From Hydra vulgaris (taxonomy: Eukaryota > Cnidaria > Hydrozoa > Anthoathecata > Hydridae), in the NCBI RefSeq assembly GCF_038396675.1, contig NC_088922.1, positions 65,306,001 through 65,370,000 on the forward strand: a stretch of DNA of 64,000 nt. Direction: 5' to 3'. Numbering within the stretch: the stretch's first letter is position 1; each line of letters opens with the position of its first letter. Of the stretch, positions 53,657 through 63,389 are shown piece by piece. A program made the position numbers and the translations under genes. Below the pieces are notes generated by a model. That model was not told where the DNA came from. It did no database searches and worked only from the letters and a program-made list of their open reading frames with translations.

Positions 53657-55536
53657 TTATTCTTCATCTTCAGAATCAATATTTTCATGGAATGTCTTAA
53701 CAACTGCCACATTGTATGACAAAGAATCGTAAAACTGAGTATTGGATGAAAAACTTTTTAATACTGGTAGGTCTCTGTACTTCGCCACAGAGATGCTATG
53801 TTTTGCATTATATAAAATAGGGATCTTTCTATTGTTAGTGTACTTCCTATTATTTTTTAATTTTGTTTCTAACAATAATACATTCCATGAATCACAATGA
53901 AATATAATGCTACTGGAGTCTCCTCTGAAACACATTTCATTAAATGGACGAGTTGGAATTGGACATTTATTCTTATAAATTTGTCTCATAAAATCAGTTA
54001 CACTTTTAACTGTTTCTTGCATTAATTCTATAACATGAAATTGAGTGGGTCTTTTATGAGAATTTTTGAATGTTTCAATCCAACCTGATGGAATACTAGT
54101 GAATGTTTAGCAATTAATTAACCCCATATCTTTATCACATTCTATATAAGAATGGTCACATTCAGGAAATGTAACTTTAATAAAGTTGCAAACCTTTTTT
54201 TTTCATGAATAAGTACATCCATAAAACGAATTAATGTATAGTTTTTGTTTTGGCCAGCACATGAATCAGAAAACAGCTCTACAGATCTAACGTCTTTGTC
54301 TAAATGTTTTATAAAAAAATCATATAACATGGAAGTTACCTCATCAGCCCCTTTTTTAGCTACAGTTTCATCATAACAATACTAATAAACTTCATTACTT
54401 GAAAGCACATGAATATTAAACGAAAAAAATGCTAATTTTCGTTTGTAGTAAAAGTAATTGGTTAATTGATTTGGTAGGTTAAGATTTTTTTGAAAACCAG
54501 AAGCAATTGCCACAAATTTTTTCTCCCTTTGTAATTTAAACCAAGCATTTCTTTTCCTAACATAAAATATTTCTGCATCCTTGTGGTGCTGTTCTTTCTG
54601 TAGTTCTAGCTCATGCAGTTGTTTTCCTAGCTTTGTACATTCTGAATTAAAAGATAGTTTAATTTTTATTGCATCAATTTTAATTTTAAACTCATCACAT
54701 TTAGAAAACGTGCCAGTCCTTGGGTACCCAAATGAAATGTAAAAACTAGTGTTAAATATGTTGCAATAATATTCATATGACAATTTATCATTCGCATATT
54801 TGATTTTAAACAGGTCATACATCTTGGTTATATTTAATTCTTGAGAAAGATATAGTCGTCTAGTTTTTTTTTTTTGAGAATAGTGGGACTCTCGACCTCT
54901 GAAAAAAGAAATGTGGTCACATATTTTATTTTTTAGTTTAGGAGTAAAATTATTATACTGATTCTTGTGTTGACCTCTTCTATCCTGGGGAGAGAGAGCT
55001 GAAATGAGAAAAAACAGAACTTTTATATATATGAAAACTTCCAATAAAAAAATTATTTTATATTCAATGAAAACATAAAATTTACCTGTAGTCAAAAGGC
55101 TTCTTTTAATGGTCTCCAATCTTCCCTTCTTTATGCCAAAAATTGAAATAAATGCAGAAGAGCAAACATGAACAAACGAACTCTCACTCGTAAGTATTTC
55201 AAGATTTGTAATAAAAAATTTATATTTGTAACTGCTATTATAACCTTTTGAATTAATTTTTCGTGGTATTCTTCTTAAAACGTTATTTAAAGTTATTAAG
55301 CTAGCAAGATACGAATCTTGAGCATCCTTGCTCGATAGAGAGTTAAAATATCTCAATAAAACTTTTCTATCTTCTTATTTAACAATTTCGAAGCATTTTA
55401 ACCTTTTATTATTACATTCAAGTCCTATTTTATGCGATGCTAGTCTTTGTTTTTTTATATTTTCACGCAGTCTTCCCTTACTTTTTCTTTTCTTGGATTT
55501 CTTTGGCACTTCTAATGGTATTCCAAGTGTCGCCAT
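53657..55536 (-). pseudogene. Uncharacterised transposase-like gene of the 52.5-57.8 kb element
   Basis: ATG 55536 starts MATLGIPLEVPKKSKKRKSK; one TAA near 55375 interrupts it, then FNSLSSKDAQDSYLASLITL. A GT-AG intron (about 55085-55001) fits between RSLLTTG and LSPQDRRGQHKNQ. The main block contains SHYSQKKKTRRLYLSQELNI, then FGYPRTGTFSKCDEF, a Lys/Glu-rich helix and LPNQLTNYFYYKRKLAFFSF. After a TAG (near 54382) comes YCYDETVAKKGADEV and, at 54330-54142, VELFSDSCAGQNKNYTLIRF; the end (54022-53657) is acidic. Y-D-E-T and S-D-S-C-A-G-Q-N look like two carboxylates of an RNase-H-fold catalytic site, but this is inference. The family recurs in cnidarian and insect genomes. Two stops and a frameshift inactivate this copy. 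Confidence 0.6.
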
Positions 55537-55623
55537 TTTCATTATTTTATTTACATTAACTTAAGGTGGAATGCAAGAAGCGAACTTGAGTCAAGTTCGA
55601 CTTGAACTTTACATTATAACTAA

Positions 55624-57112
55624 CTAGCTGGAGTTACCCGGCGTTGCCCGGGCCAATATTTAAAAGTAAATGAGCATCTGGAACTTTGTTATACTAATTT
55701 TGGGCTATGCACAGTAAGATTGTGCAATATTTTTTAGTGTTGCACAATAATCCCACCAAATGTGACCCTGTTGGTTGAAGCTATGAAATAACTGAAAGAC
55801 ATTAAGGAAGAAAAAGACATTTTGTTTATTTTCCACTTAAAAACAACAAATTAAGAATTTCCAAAAGAATGTTTACTCAAATTTTTCAATTAAATTGTTC
55901 TCTCACACTGGAAAAAAAAGTTGAACATGTTACAAAAGTTAAATCATGGGTAATTTATTCACATTGGATTGTTATTGTTTTCTTTTAATAGGACTTCTTT
56001 AAAGAAGATTTCTTTCACTGAAGAGCCTTCTGATAGACAATGTTCTTGGTTTTTTCTTCTGGAGTTAAAATGAAAAGATTTCGTGGAGATCCAACTCTGT
56101 AGCAGGCAACATAGAGCTGGCCGTGAGAAAAGCAGAGCTGTTCCAAATTGATGCCAGCCACTTTGAGTGACTGTCCCTGGGCTTTGTTAATGGTCATGGC
56201 AAAAGCCAGCTTGACTGGAAACTGGAGGCGCTTGAAACCTAATGGGAGGTCATTGGGAATCATTGGAATCCTTGGAATGAAGACATTCTCACCTTTGCCA
56301 CATCCAGTCAGTATAGTTGCTTCAATCAAGTTTGAAAGGATAGCTTTGATGATGAGTCGAGTTCCATTGCAGAGCTTGGGACTGTCGAGGTTGCGAAGAA
56401 GAATGATTGGTGCTCCAACTTTCAGGTGAAGAATGTGAGGAGGACATCCAGATGGTTCTACAGAGTTCAGAAATTCTGTTGGATAGTTGACAGCTTCACT
56501 GGGGTCCATAACCATGTCAATGGAGTTGCAGGACTTTTCATTGCCTGGGAGCATTTTCTGGATCTGCATATTGATCTTGGTGACAGACTCATTTTTGGGA
56601 GCCAGAATAGCTCTCTCACAGATCCAGTCATGTCTGGTGAAACTCTGCTGGATGTTGGGAAACACCTTGACAATGAGTTCCTCTGCAGAATTCACCAGTG
56701 TGCAAAAGTTGGCAGGGAATTTAATGAGCCCTGTCTGCATATCAACTGGTGCCTCACCATTGCCCAAGGCAAGGAACTGGTTGGAAAAGGCTCCTGCTGA
56801 CAGATCACCAGACAACTTTACCCTCATGTTTGTTGTCAAATGAAGTGTTCTGACACTCCTCCACAGGTAGGAAGCTTTTAGGTTTTGCCAAATTGCACGG
56901 CTGAGGCTGCAGAGCCACACTGGATCCCATTTTTGGGCCCCCTTGACCCCGGGGGTCGGGTACGGGGTCAAAATCCAGCTAAGAACCTTCTCCCCCTCGA
57001 GGACTACCCCCATGCCAAATTTCATCGAGATCGGTCCGGCGGTTTGGATTTCTATAGAGAACAAACAAACAAACAAACACACACACAAACACACATTGCC
57101 CTTTATATATAC
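55624..57112 (-). mobile_element. Helitron, truncated, with helicase remnant
   Basis: On the minus strand the 3' end is a G/C hairpin (CCCGGGCAACGCCGGG) followed after 7 nt by CTAG at 55627-55624, the CTRR-type Helitron terminus. The next base outside is T and the other host side ends in A, matching A|T insertion without target duplication. The 5' end is TATATATAAAGGGCAATGTG, as in the neighbouring copy. Confidence 0.8.
56015..57094 (-). CDS. Chimeric frame: Helitron 5' terminus fused to PIF1-like helicase C-terminus
   Basis: 359 codons without a stop. About the first 65 residues translate the Helitron's own 5' terminal repeat (IEIQTAGPISMKFGMGVVLE), which is not protein-coding in origin. 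From LWRSVRTLHLTTNMRVKLSG on it matches the C-terminal half of Pif1-like Helitron helicases: WICERAILAPKNESVTKIN, VGAPIILLRNLDSPKLCNGT, FAMTINKAQGQSLKVAGINL and GQLYVACYRVG. Walker A and the Rep nuclease are absent, and the motif VI serine-like position reads Y (ACYRVG). It cannot be an autonomous transposase; the open frame may be fortuitous retention. Confidence 0.75.
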   Translation of the reverse strand: MCLCVCLFVCLFSIEIQTAGPISMKFGMGVVLEGEKVLSWILTPYPTPGVKGAQKWDPVWLCSLSRAIWQNLKASYLWRSVRTLHLTTNMRVKLSGDLSAGAFSNQFLALGNGEAPVDMQTGLIKFPANFCTLVNSAEELIVKVFPNIQQSFTRHDWICERAILAPKNESVTKINMQIQKMLPGNEKSCNSIDMVMDPSEAVNYPTEFLNSVEPSGCPPHILHLKVGAPIILLRNLDSPKLCNGTRLIIKAILSNLIEATILTGCGKGENVFIPRIPMIPNDLPLGFKRLQFPVKLAFAMTINKAQGQSLKVAGINLEQLCFSHGQLYVACYRVGSPRNLFILTPEEKTKNIVYQKALQ

Positions 57113-57382
57113 CTAGCTGGTGTTACCCGGCGTTGCCCGGGCCAATATTTAAACTGGCTTACCTGATATCTGTACACAAAAATGGGCCCAAAAATGGGCC
57201 CAAAAAATGGTTCTCCCTGACCCCGGGGGTCGGGGTACGGGGTCAAAACCCAGCTAAGAACCTTCTCCCCCTCGAGGACTACCCCCATGCCAAATTTCAT
57301 CGAGATCGGTCCGGCGGTTTGGATTTCTATAGAGAACAAACAAACACACACGAACACACATTGCCCTTTATATATATTAAGA
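57113..57382 (-). mobile_element. Short non-autonomous Helitron, head-to-tail with the first
   Basis: 270 bp on the minus strand, beginning TCTTAATATATATAAAGGGC (57382) and ending in the same G/C hairpin and CTAG (57116-57113), directly abutting the 5' end of the larger copy. It shares the terminal segments of that copy nearly word for word (IEIQTAGPISMKFGMGVVLE in translation). Tandem head-to-tail arrangement is known for Helitrons. Confidence 0.8.
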
Positions 57383-57819
57383 TAGCGGCAGAGTATTTTT
57401 TCAGGGGAAAACCCATACTTTGCCGCTATTGGTTACAATGTAAAGTTCAAGTCGAACTTGACTCAAGTTCGCTTCTTGCATTCCACACTAAATCACCAGC
57501 GATAATTTTAAAAAACAAAGACTTAAAACCTTATGTATGTCTTGATATTCAAAAAATAGATACGGTAAACTTGGTTTTTGTCTATTAAAAGTTGCGAATA
57601 TTATTTGAGTTCATAAAAACTTGTCTTTTCGGGGACATGTAATAAAATGTATAATAAAATAAAAGGATTTACTTCCATCAAACTTTAAAAGTACATCCAA
57701 TCGTTCATTTGATTTGAATTCAACTAAAAGGTATAGTAATATTGTTTATAAAGTTGGAAAGTGTAAAATGTCAAAATTTTCAAGATGTGACCCTGCCATT
57801 TCTTCCCGTGGAGTCTTCA

Positions 57820-58107
57820 TTATATTTCTGTTTTGTTCATTGTAATCTGAATTATGTAAACTTGTGTTGTAAAAGTAAAATACACCGTTAAAGTTTTAAA
57901 AATTACCGCCTGGTAAGTTTCGTAATTTTTTATTAAAATAAAAAGATGATGCTAATTGTTAAATACATTACATAATATTCAAAATGTATTAAAAGCTTCG
58001 TTTTATCACATTTAATAAAGCTGTTTTTTACTGTAGCTAGACTGGTGCAGCCGATACACTTAAAATGTAAAAAATGAGTAATTTTCAGAAAGAACATTTA
58101 TCTTATA
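57820..58107. other. Non-coding gap between transposons
   Basis: No gene recognised. Confidence 0.5.
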
Positions 58108-59423
58108 ACGGGTGGCCCAAGATAATTGGCATAGGTAGTATTTTTATTATAACTTTGTTTTTTTTTTTAGCTAAAACAGTGAATTTTTTTTTTTTTAAAG
58201 ATTTATTATTAAATTCTCTATAAATTTGGCATGATGGCTTTGTTTTATGGTTTTTAATTTTATTTGTAGATAATGAAATCTAAATATTTGAAAAAACTTG
58301 TACTTTCTAAATACCAAAATGGTGATGGTCCATCAAAAGTATTTGCTGATATTAAGGGTGTCATTGGGTTTCGTACAATAAATCGGTGGTGTCAAATGAT
58401 AAGAGAGACAGGCTCCTTCGAGTTGAAATGTCCATCAGGTGGTCCAAGATCAGTTAGAACAAATACAAACAATCAAAAAATCAGAAGTCGTCTGAAACGT
58501 AAAAAGAGGATTTCATCTCGAAAATTAGCTAATGAACTCAATATCTCCAGAACCAATGTTCAAAAAATACTTCAAAAGGATCTCAATTTGCAGGCATACA
58601 AACACAGAGTTGAACCACTGCTTACAAATGGTCAAAAAGTCAAGAGAATTAAATTTGCAAATTGGATAAGAAACCATTTTCGAAAAGAACAAACACTGAA
58701 AATTCTGTTTTCAGATGAAAATTTTTTTGATTTAATTGGTATGTACAATGCCCAAAATGATGGCATATGGTCCACTAATCGTAATGAAGCTGATAAAGGT
58801 AGTGGTATTAAACAGAAACAAAAATTCCCTCAAAAGGCAATGGTTTGGTTGGGAGCTTGTTCAAAAGGTGTTACATCACTGGTTATTTTGGACAAAGATA
58901 CAGTAAATCATGACTGGTATATAAAAAAAGTGTTGTCAGTGGCCTTGAAATATAGAAACGAGATGTTTGGTGATGATTGGACATTTCAACAAGATGGAGC
59001 AACCTCACATACGCATCATTTAACTCAACAATGGTGTCATGATAATTTTCCTGCTTTTATTGACAAAAACCACTGGCCTCCGAATTCCCCCGATCTCAAT
59101 CCTTTAGATTACTCAATATGGGATGAACTCATTCACCAAATGAAATGGAATAAAATCAAATCAAAATTAGCATTAATTCAAGAACTTAAACGAGCTGTAA
59201 AAAACATTAGAGTAAATGTAGCCTTAGAAAGTTGTACTAGTTGGACCAATCGCTTATATCGTATGTCAAAAAAATAATGGAGACTATTTACAGTAAATAA
59301 ATCATGTCATTTTGTAGAGAATTTAATAATAAATCTTTTAAAAAAAAATTCACTTTTCTAGCTTAAAAAATAAGAAAGTTATAATAAAAATACTACCTAT
59401 GCCATTTATCTTGGGTCACCCGT
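58108..59423 (+). mobile_element. Intact maT-type element with long inverted repeats
   Basis: ACGGGTGGCCCAAGATAATT at 58108 is mirrored by the right end at 59423. The arms extend about 115 bp (through TATTATTAAATTCTCTA) with few differences. TA stands at 58106-58107 and 59424-59425 as target duplication. One intact transposase frame inside. Confidence 0.92.
58273..59277 (+). CDS. maT (DD37D) transposase, intact
   Basis: 334 codons, uninterrupted. N-terminus has a homeodomain-like HTH (KLVLSKYQNGDGPSKVFADI) and a second HTH (ISSRKLANELNISRTNVQKI). The catalytic residues are D in LFSDENFFD, D in TFQQDGATSHTH and D in PDLNPLDYSIWDEL, with 37 residues between the second and third by my count, the maT signature. 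It would cut at the element's ends and reinsert it at TA. The complete frame and well-matched ends suggest a young copy that may still be functional. The start at 58273 follows the left inverted repeat and no earlier in-frame ATG is better. Confidence 0.92.
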   Translation: MKSKYLKKLVLSKYQNGDGPSKVFADIKGVIGFRTINRWCQMIRETGSFELKCPSGGPRSVRTNTNNQKIRSRLKRKKRISSRKLANELNISRTNVQKILQKDLNLQAYKHRVEPLLTNGQKVKRIKFANWIRNHFRKEQTLKILFSDENFFDLIGMYNAQNDGIWSTNRNEADKGSGIKQKQKFPQKAMVWLGACSKGVTSLVILDKDTVNHDWYIKKVLSVALKYRNEMFGDDWTFQQDGATSHTHHLTQQWCHDNFPAFIDKNHWPPNSPDLNPLDYSIWDELIHQMKWNKIKSKLALIQELKRAVKNIRVNVALESCTSWTNRLYRMSKK

Positions 59424-59511
59424 TACTTATGATAAGAGTTGACAGGAGGTAAATTGTTGCCTAATTTTTGATCCCCAGTCAGTACAGCAGGATCTCATTT
59501 GCTTATTTTGC

Positions 59512-59590
59512 GTCGGGACAAGTGGCAGATTAAGACTTTTTGGGGCCAGGGGCTAATTTAAAGCAGAAAGCCTTTTTCTACAGTATCGGA
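59512..59590. mobile_element. Truncated hAT-like terminus
   Basis: ggcagattaagactttttgg resembles the CAGTGnCGGATTAAGACTTT end of the hAT MITE at 53.1-53.4 kb. Only one end is present. Confidence 0.4.
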
Positions 59591-59879
59591 TAAAACATGG
59601 TGAACAAACTTAAATTTAAAACAAAAGTTGAAAACTGAAAAAAAGTAGTAAATTAGTTGAACATGTTTTTAAGTAGTTTATGATGTTGTGAACAAAATTT
59701 AATAAACTATTGAATCATACTAAAAATCACCAAAAAAGTTTTATATCACATTTTCTTTAATAAACTACATTTTTCTTTGAACAAAACAAGGTGGGCATTC
59801 AAAAAATTGACTGAAAACTCAAAAAATTTCAGAAATTAACTTATTATTTTTCAAAAAACTTCAAAAATTAACTTAATAT

Positions 59880-60699
59880 TAGGTAGGACCTCCTTTACTT
59901 TCAATTACTGCTTTCATTCTTCGAGGCATAAACTCAATTATTGAGTCAACAATTCTCATATCAATTTTTACCCAGGCTTTTTTGGTTTGTTTAAATAATT
60001 CCTCACTGGTCTTCACATTTGCACGCTCAATCTTATTGTCAATTATTTCCCAGAAACTTTATGGGCTTTGTGTGGGCCACTCTATTACGATGATATTCTT
60101 TTCCTTAAACTATTGTTTTACAATTTTTGACGCATATTTGGGGCCATTATCCTGTTGAAAAATCCATTTTAGGGGCATCTCCATGCTTAACACTCTTGGT
60201 ATATTTAGTATTGTATCTGATGTTCTTTAGTCTCCACACTCGCTTCTTGCCGTCGCTTCCAAAAAGATTATATTTTAATTCATCACTAAAAAGTATGTTT
60301 TTCCGATGGTCTACAGTCCGATTTTGGTGTGCTTTGGCAAACGCAAGTCCTAGCATTCTATTTTTTTAAAGTTTAAGTGGTTTTTAAAAGAATTTAGTGG
60401 TTTCTTGGTAGGTATTCGAGAAAAAAATTTTTCTTCGTTAGCTCTTCGTTGCACACTGCGATTGGAGATTTGTAGTTCAAGTTTTTCGGTTAATTTTGTG
60501 GATGACAAAAATGGATCTTTTTTAAGCTCTTCAGCAATTTTTTGATCTTGTCTTTGTGATATTTTTCTTGGGCGTCCGTCCCGATGGTTTCTTTTATAGC
60601 ATTCACGAGATCCAAGTGATTTGACAATTTTTGCTTACAGATTTAGCGATATTATATTTTCTATAAAATTCAGCTTGACGTTTTCGCTTTTTCTGGCAT
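59880..60699 (-). pseudogene. Tc1-like transposase fossil
   Basis: From about ATG 60699. Shifting frames give a GRPRKISQRQDQKIAEELKK HTH-type region, LTEKLELQISNRSVQRR, NILFSDELKYNLFGSDGKKR (first Asp), FQQDNGPKYASKIVKQ (second Asp), VIEWPTQSP and IEFMPRRMKAVIESKGGPT. The SPDLNPIE block holding the last acid is deleted. Many stops. The Tc1 DD34E family is the best fit; terminal repeats were not identified. Confidence 0.75.
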
Positions 60700-60723
60700 G
60701 AGATTCCAATATAAAGTTTGACC

Positions 60724-61200
60724 TTCTTATGAAGGCTTTATTTTTTATTCAGTTGCTATGGACACCTATTTTTTTGCATAGCAAGAACCTACTTTTTGTT
60801 GTTGTAGATTTTTTATGTGTGCTATATACACTAAAATTGGCATGAGGACCAGTGTAGGGTTTGCGCCTCTTATTAAGATGTTATTTTTTATTTAGTTACT
60901 ATGGATGTCTAATTTTTGCATAGTAACAACCTACTTTTCGTAGTTGCAGACTTGTTATGTGTGCTATACATACTAAGTTTGCCACGAGCACCAGTACAAG
61001 ATCTGCGCTTCTTATGAAGGAGTTATTTTTTATTTGGTTGCTATGGATACCTTTTTGGCGTAGCATTAACCTACTTGTGTCATATATACTAAATTTGGTA
61101 AGAGTGCTAATACGAGGTATGCATTTTATATTATGGTATTAAGTTTGGTTGCTATGGATATCTTATTATGCATAGCAACAAGCTTTTTATAGTGACAATC
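60724..61200. repeat. 142-bp tandem repeat, about 3.5 units
   Basis: cttcttatgaagg/cctcttattaagatg starts units at 60724, 60866 and 61008 (period 142). Each contains gttgctatgga ... gcatagcaac, a short inverted repeat. The third unit has a deletion of about 30 bp and a partial fourth follows to about 61200. 61201-61431 holds nothing recognised. Confidence 0.85.
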
Positions 61201-61431
61201 AATTTTATACAAATTCTTGACTTATTTACTGCAAACTACCAAAAAAATAGAATTTTTAATGCTCTGGTGTTCCAAATTAATGTATGTGGGAACTTTTTAA
61301 TTTATCTTAATTATAGAATACTGACAATTTTAATTTGCAATGCATAAATTTGAATTTTAATAATAATCAATAAGATTATTAATAAAAAAATAAGAAACCA
61401 AAATTTGGCATGTAAAAATCCATAAGAACAT

Positions 61432-61971
61432 CTAAACACTGTTTTTTAACAATTGCAGAACACCTTCTGGCAAAACCTTCTTTTTAGTACTAATTATTGT
61501 TCTTAGTGGAGAAATGACTGGATCACTAGAGCAAAATAATCGCTTAAATAAGTTTTCATTACATTTGGTACGGTCACACTTGCGTGTAAAATGCTCATGA
61601 TACTTTTTAAAATCTTTATCCCGGGCCTCTATAGTTTCTTCACTTAAGAGCCCAATTGGTAAGGTCATGTAATCAACAACACTGGGAGCATGAATTAACA
61701 TTTTGTGAATGCTCTGCGGCATATAGTACCATGGATAGCACTCCACATAAAACCTAGTTGTATGTGTACAGTATTCCCTGAATAAATCTGCATCAACCTC
61801 AAAACCACATGAAATACAAGTCAGAACAACATGGAGCATTTTTATAAGTTCAAAATTAAGTCCTGTTATTTCAGAAAACAATTGTTTATTCTGAAGGGCT
61901 CTTCTGGAGGTGTTGCCATCATTAGATGCTCCTGAGCCGCTAGCCTTAGGCCTATCAACAATCAGCCCCAT
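61432..61971 (-). CDS. Uncharacterised transposon-associated protein, C-terminal exon
   Basis: 179 codons; an acceptor-like tttattacag lies upstream at about 61997, so this is probably a last exon. Conserved-looking words are QLFSEITGLNFELIKMLHVV, HTTRFYVECYPWYYMPQSIH KMLIHAPSVV, LPIGLLSEETIEARDKDFKK YHEHFTRKCDRTKCNENLFK and SSDPVISPLRTI. I recognise YPWYxMPxSxHKxLIHG...LPIGxLSEE as a repetitive family shared by cnidarians and insects, transposon-derived, function unknown to me. No internal stop, but the rest of the gene is not in the adjacent sequence. Confidence 0.55.
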   Translation of the reverse strand: MGLIVDRPKASGSGASNDGNTSRRALQNKQLFSEITGLNFELIKMLHVVLTCISCGFEVDADLFREYCTHTTRFYVECYPWYYMPQSIHKMLIHAPSVVDYMTLPIGLLSEETIEARDKDFKKYHEHFTRKCDRTKCNENLFKRLFCSSDPVISPLRTIISTKKKVLPEGVLQLLKNSV

Positions 61972-62071
61972 TTTCTACAACTTCAGTAAAACCTGTAATA
62001 AATAAAAAACTGTATTTTAGAGACTAATCAAATATAAAAAGGTGCGTGTATTTATGTATATACATATATAT

Positions 62072-62299
62072 ATATTATAAGCATTAAAACATCATATACG
62101 GTATCATACTATTTATTTCTTTATTCACGTAATATTTCGGCTCATATAGTGAGAGCCATTATCAAACTGATAAAACCATTTTATCAGTTGAACGGTTTTA
62201 TCAGTTTGATAATGGCTCTCACTATATAAGCCGAAATATTACGTGAATAAAGAAATAAATAGTATGATACCGTATATGATGTTTTAATGCTTATAATAT
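62072..62299. repeat. 106-bp near-perfect inverted repeat
   Basis: Arms 62072-62177 and 62194-62299 differ at one position by my reading; the 16-nt spacer is ATTTTATCAGTTGAAC. The right arm contains GGCTCTCACTATATAAGCC then GAAA, resembling stem II and the 3' core of a hammerhead ribozyme, but the 5' core (TTTGATAA) does not fit the consensus. Confidence 0.95.
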
Positions 62300-62336
62300 T
62301 ATTACACATACTGTTAAAGATGTCACATAAATTTTA

Positions 62337-62756
<420 letters not shown>

Positions 62757-62785
62757 AAAAAATTAAATTTGAAAAAAATCGCTTT

Positions 62786-62894
62786 ACAAAAGTTTTTCAT
62801 TTAACAGTGTTTCATCAATAAAGACTCATCAGAAATGCATCATTTCTAATGAGTCTTTATTGATGAAACACAGTGTTAAATGAAAAACTTTTGT
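62786..62894. repeat. About 52-bp inverted repeat, 3-nt loop
   Basis: ACAAAAGTTTTTCATTTAAC and onward to 62837 is mirrored from 62841 to 62894, with one mismatch and a 2-nt length difference, around CAT. Confidence 0.93.
62809..62832 (-). ncRNA. Hammerhead-ribozyme-like core
   Basis: On the minus strand CTGATGA, then a possible 3-bp stem II with a 6-nt loop (GTC TTTATT GAT), then GAAAC: the two conserved strands of the hammerhead core at the right spacing. Penelope-like retroelements are known to carry such motifs in their terminal repeats, and a Penelope-like RT begins 0.6 kb away. Stems I and III were not confirmed. Confidence 0.4.
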
Positions 62895-62909
62895 TAAGTG
62901 AATTTTTAC

Positions 62910-62913
<4 letters not shown>

Positions 62914-62987
<74 letters not shown>

Positions 62988-63197
62988 GTAAGTTTAATTT
63001 TGCTGTGAGCATATATTCAGCAAGAGTGCTCGATGAATGATATCAGAGCTATATAATTGATTTTTTGACGAGAATAAATAAAAATAACTAACTGATTTTT
63101 ACTACTAAAAGTTTCATACGTTTATAAATCATCAGGTAAAAAATACATTGAAAAATACATTAAATATATGCTCACAGCAAAACTAAACTTATTTATA
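62914..63197. repeat. (TA)n array and a 36-bp inverted repeat
   Basis: TA array 62914-62980; then TAAATAAGTAAGTTTAATTT and onward to 63017 is mirrored at 63162-63197 (gctcacagcaaaactaaact). The spacer carries the complement of CCTGATGA near 63131. May be part of the terminal region of the downstream retroelement. Confidence 0.8.
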
Positions 63198-63389
63198 TCG
63201 CTCCTTACGCTAATTAGTTGAGCACTCTACTGCATAGATTCCACACCATGGAGAAAATTAATTTTAACTACTCGTTAAAAAATATACTAATACCCTAATA
63301 CCAGACAAAACCAGTTATAAACTGCAGCTGATAGAAAAAACAGAAAACATCATCAAGCGAATCCGCTAAAAAACATTTTTTTATTTAAA

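Larger units (their letters stand above)
55566..57486. mobile_element. Foldback element split by Helitrons
   Basis: GTGGAATGCAAGAAGCGAAC and onward (55566-55623) is mirrored at 57400-57486; the first 49 bp of the arms match exactly. Joining the two flanks of the Helitron block gives a palindrome with about 72-bp arms (ending TAATAGCGGCAGAGTAT) around an 18-nt loop. The element itself is only about 162 bp and non-coding. Confidence 0.85.
52533..57819 (-). mobile_element. Unclassified DNA transposon with its own terminal inverted repeats
   Basis: TGAAGACTCCACGGGAAGAA followed by A-CGGCAGGGTCACAT at 52533-52568 is mirrored at 57785-57819 with one mismatch over about 36 bp. Between them lie one transposase-like gene on the minus strand (55536-53657) and three later insertions (hAT MITE, foldback element, Helitrons). 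Without the insertions the element would be about 3.1 kb. Flanking sequences (aaaatatt left, ttatattt right) do not give a clear target duplication. I cannot assign it to a named superfamily. Confidence 0.7.

Noticed and set aside
55328..57588. Plus-strand frames over the Helitron and transposase region
   Set aside because: They are antisense shadows of the minus-strand helicase, Helitron ends and transposase.
63120..63145. A second hammerhead core (CCTGATGATTTATAAACGTATGAAAC orientation, minus strand, split here by position only)
   Set aside because: Core strands are present but the bases that should close stem II do not pair; too weak to annotate.
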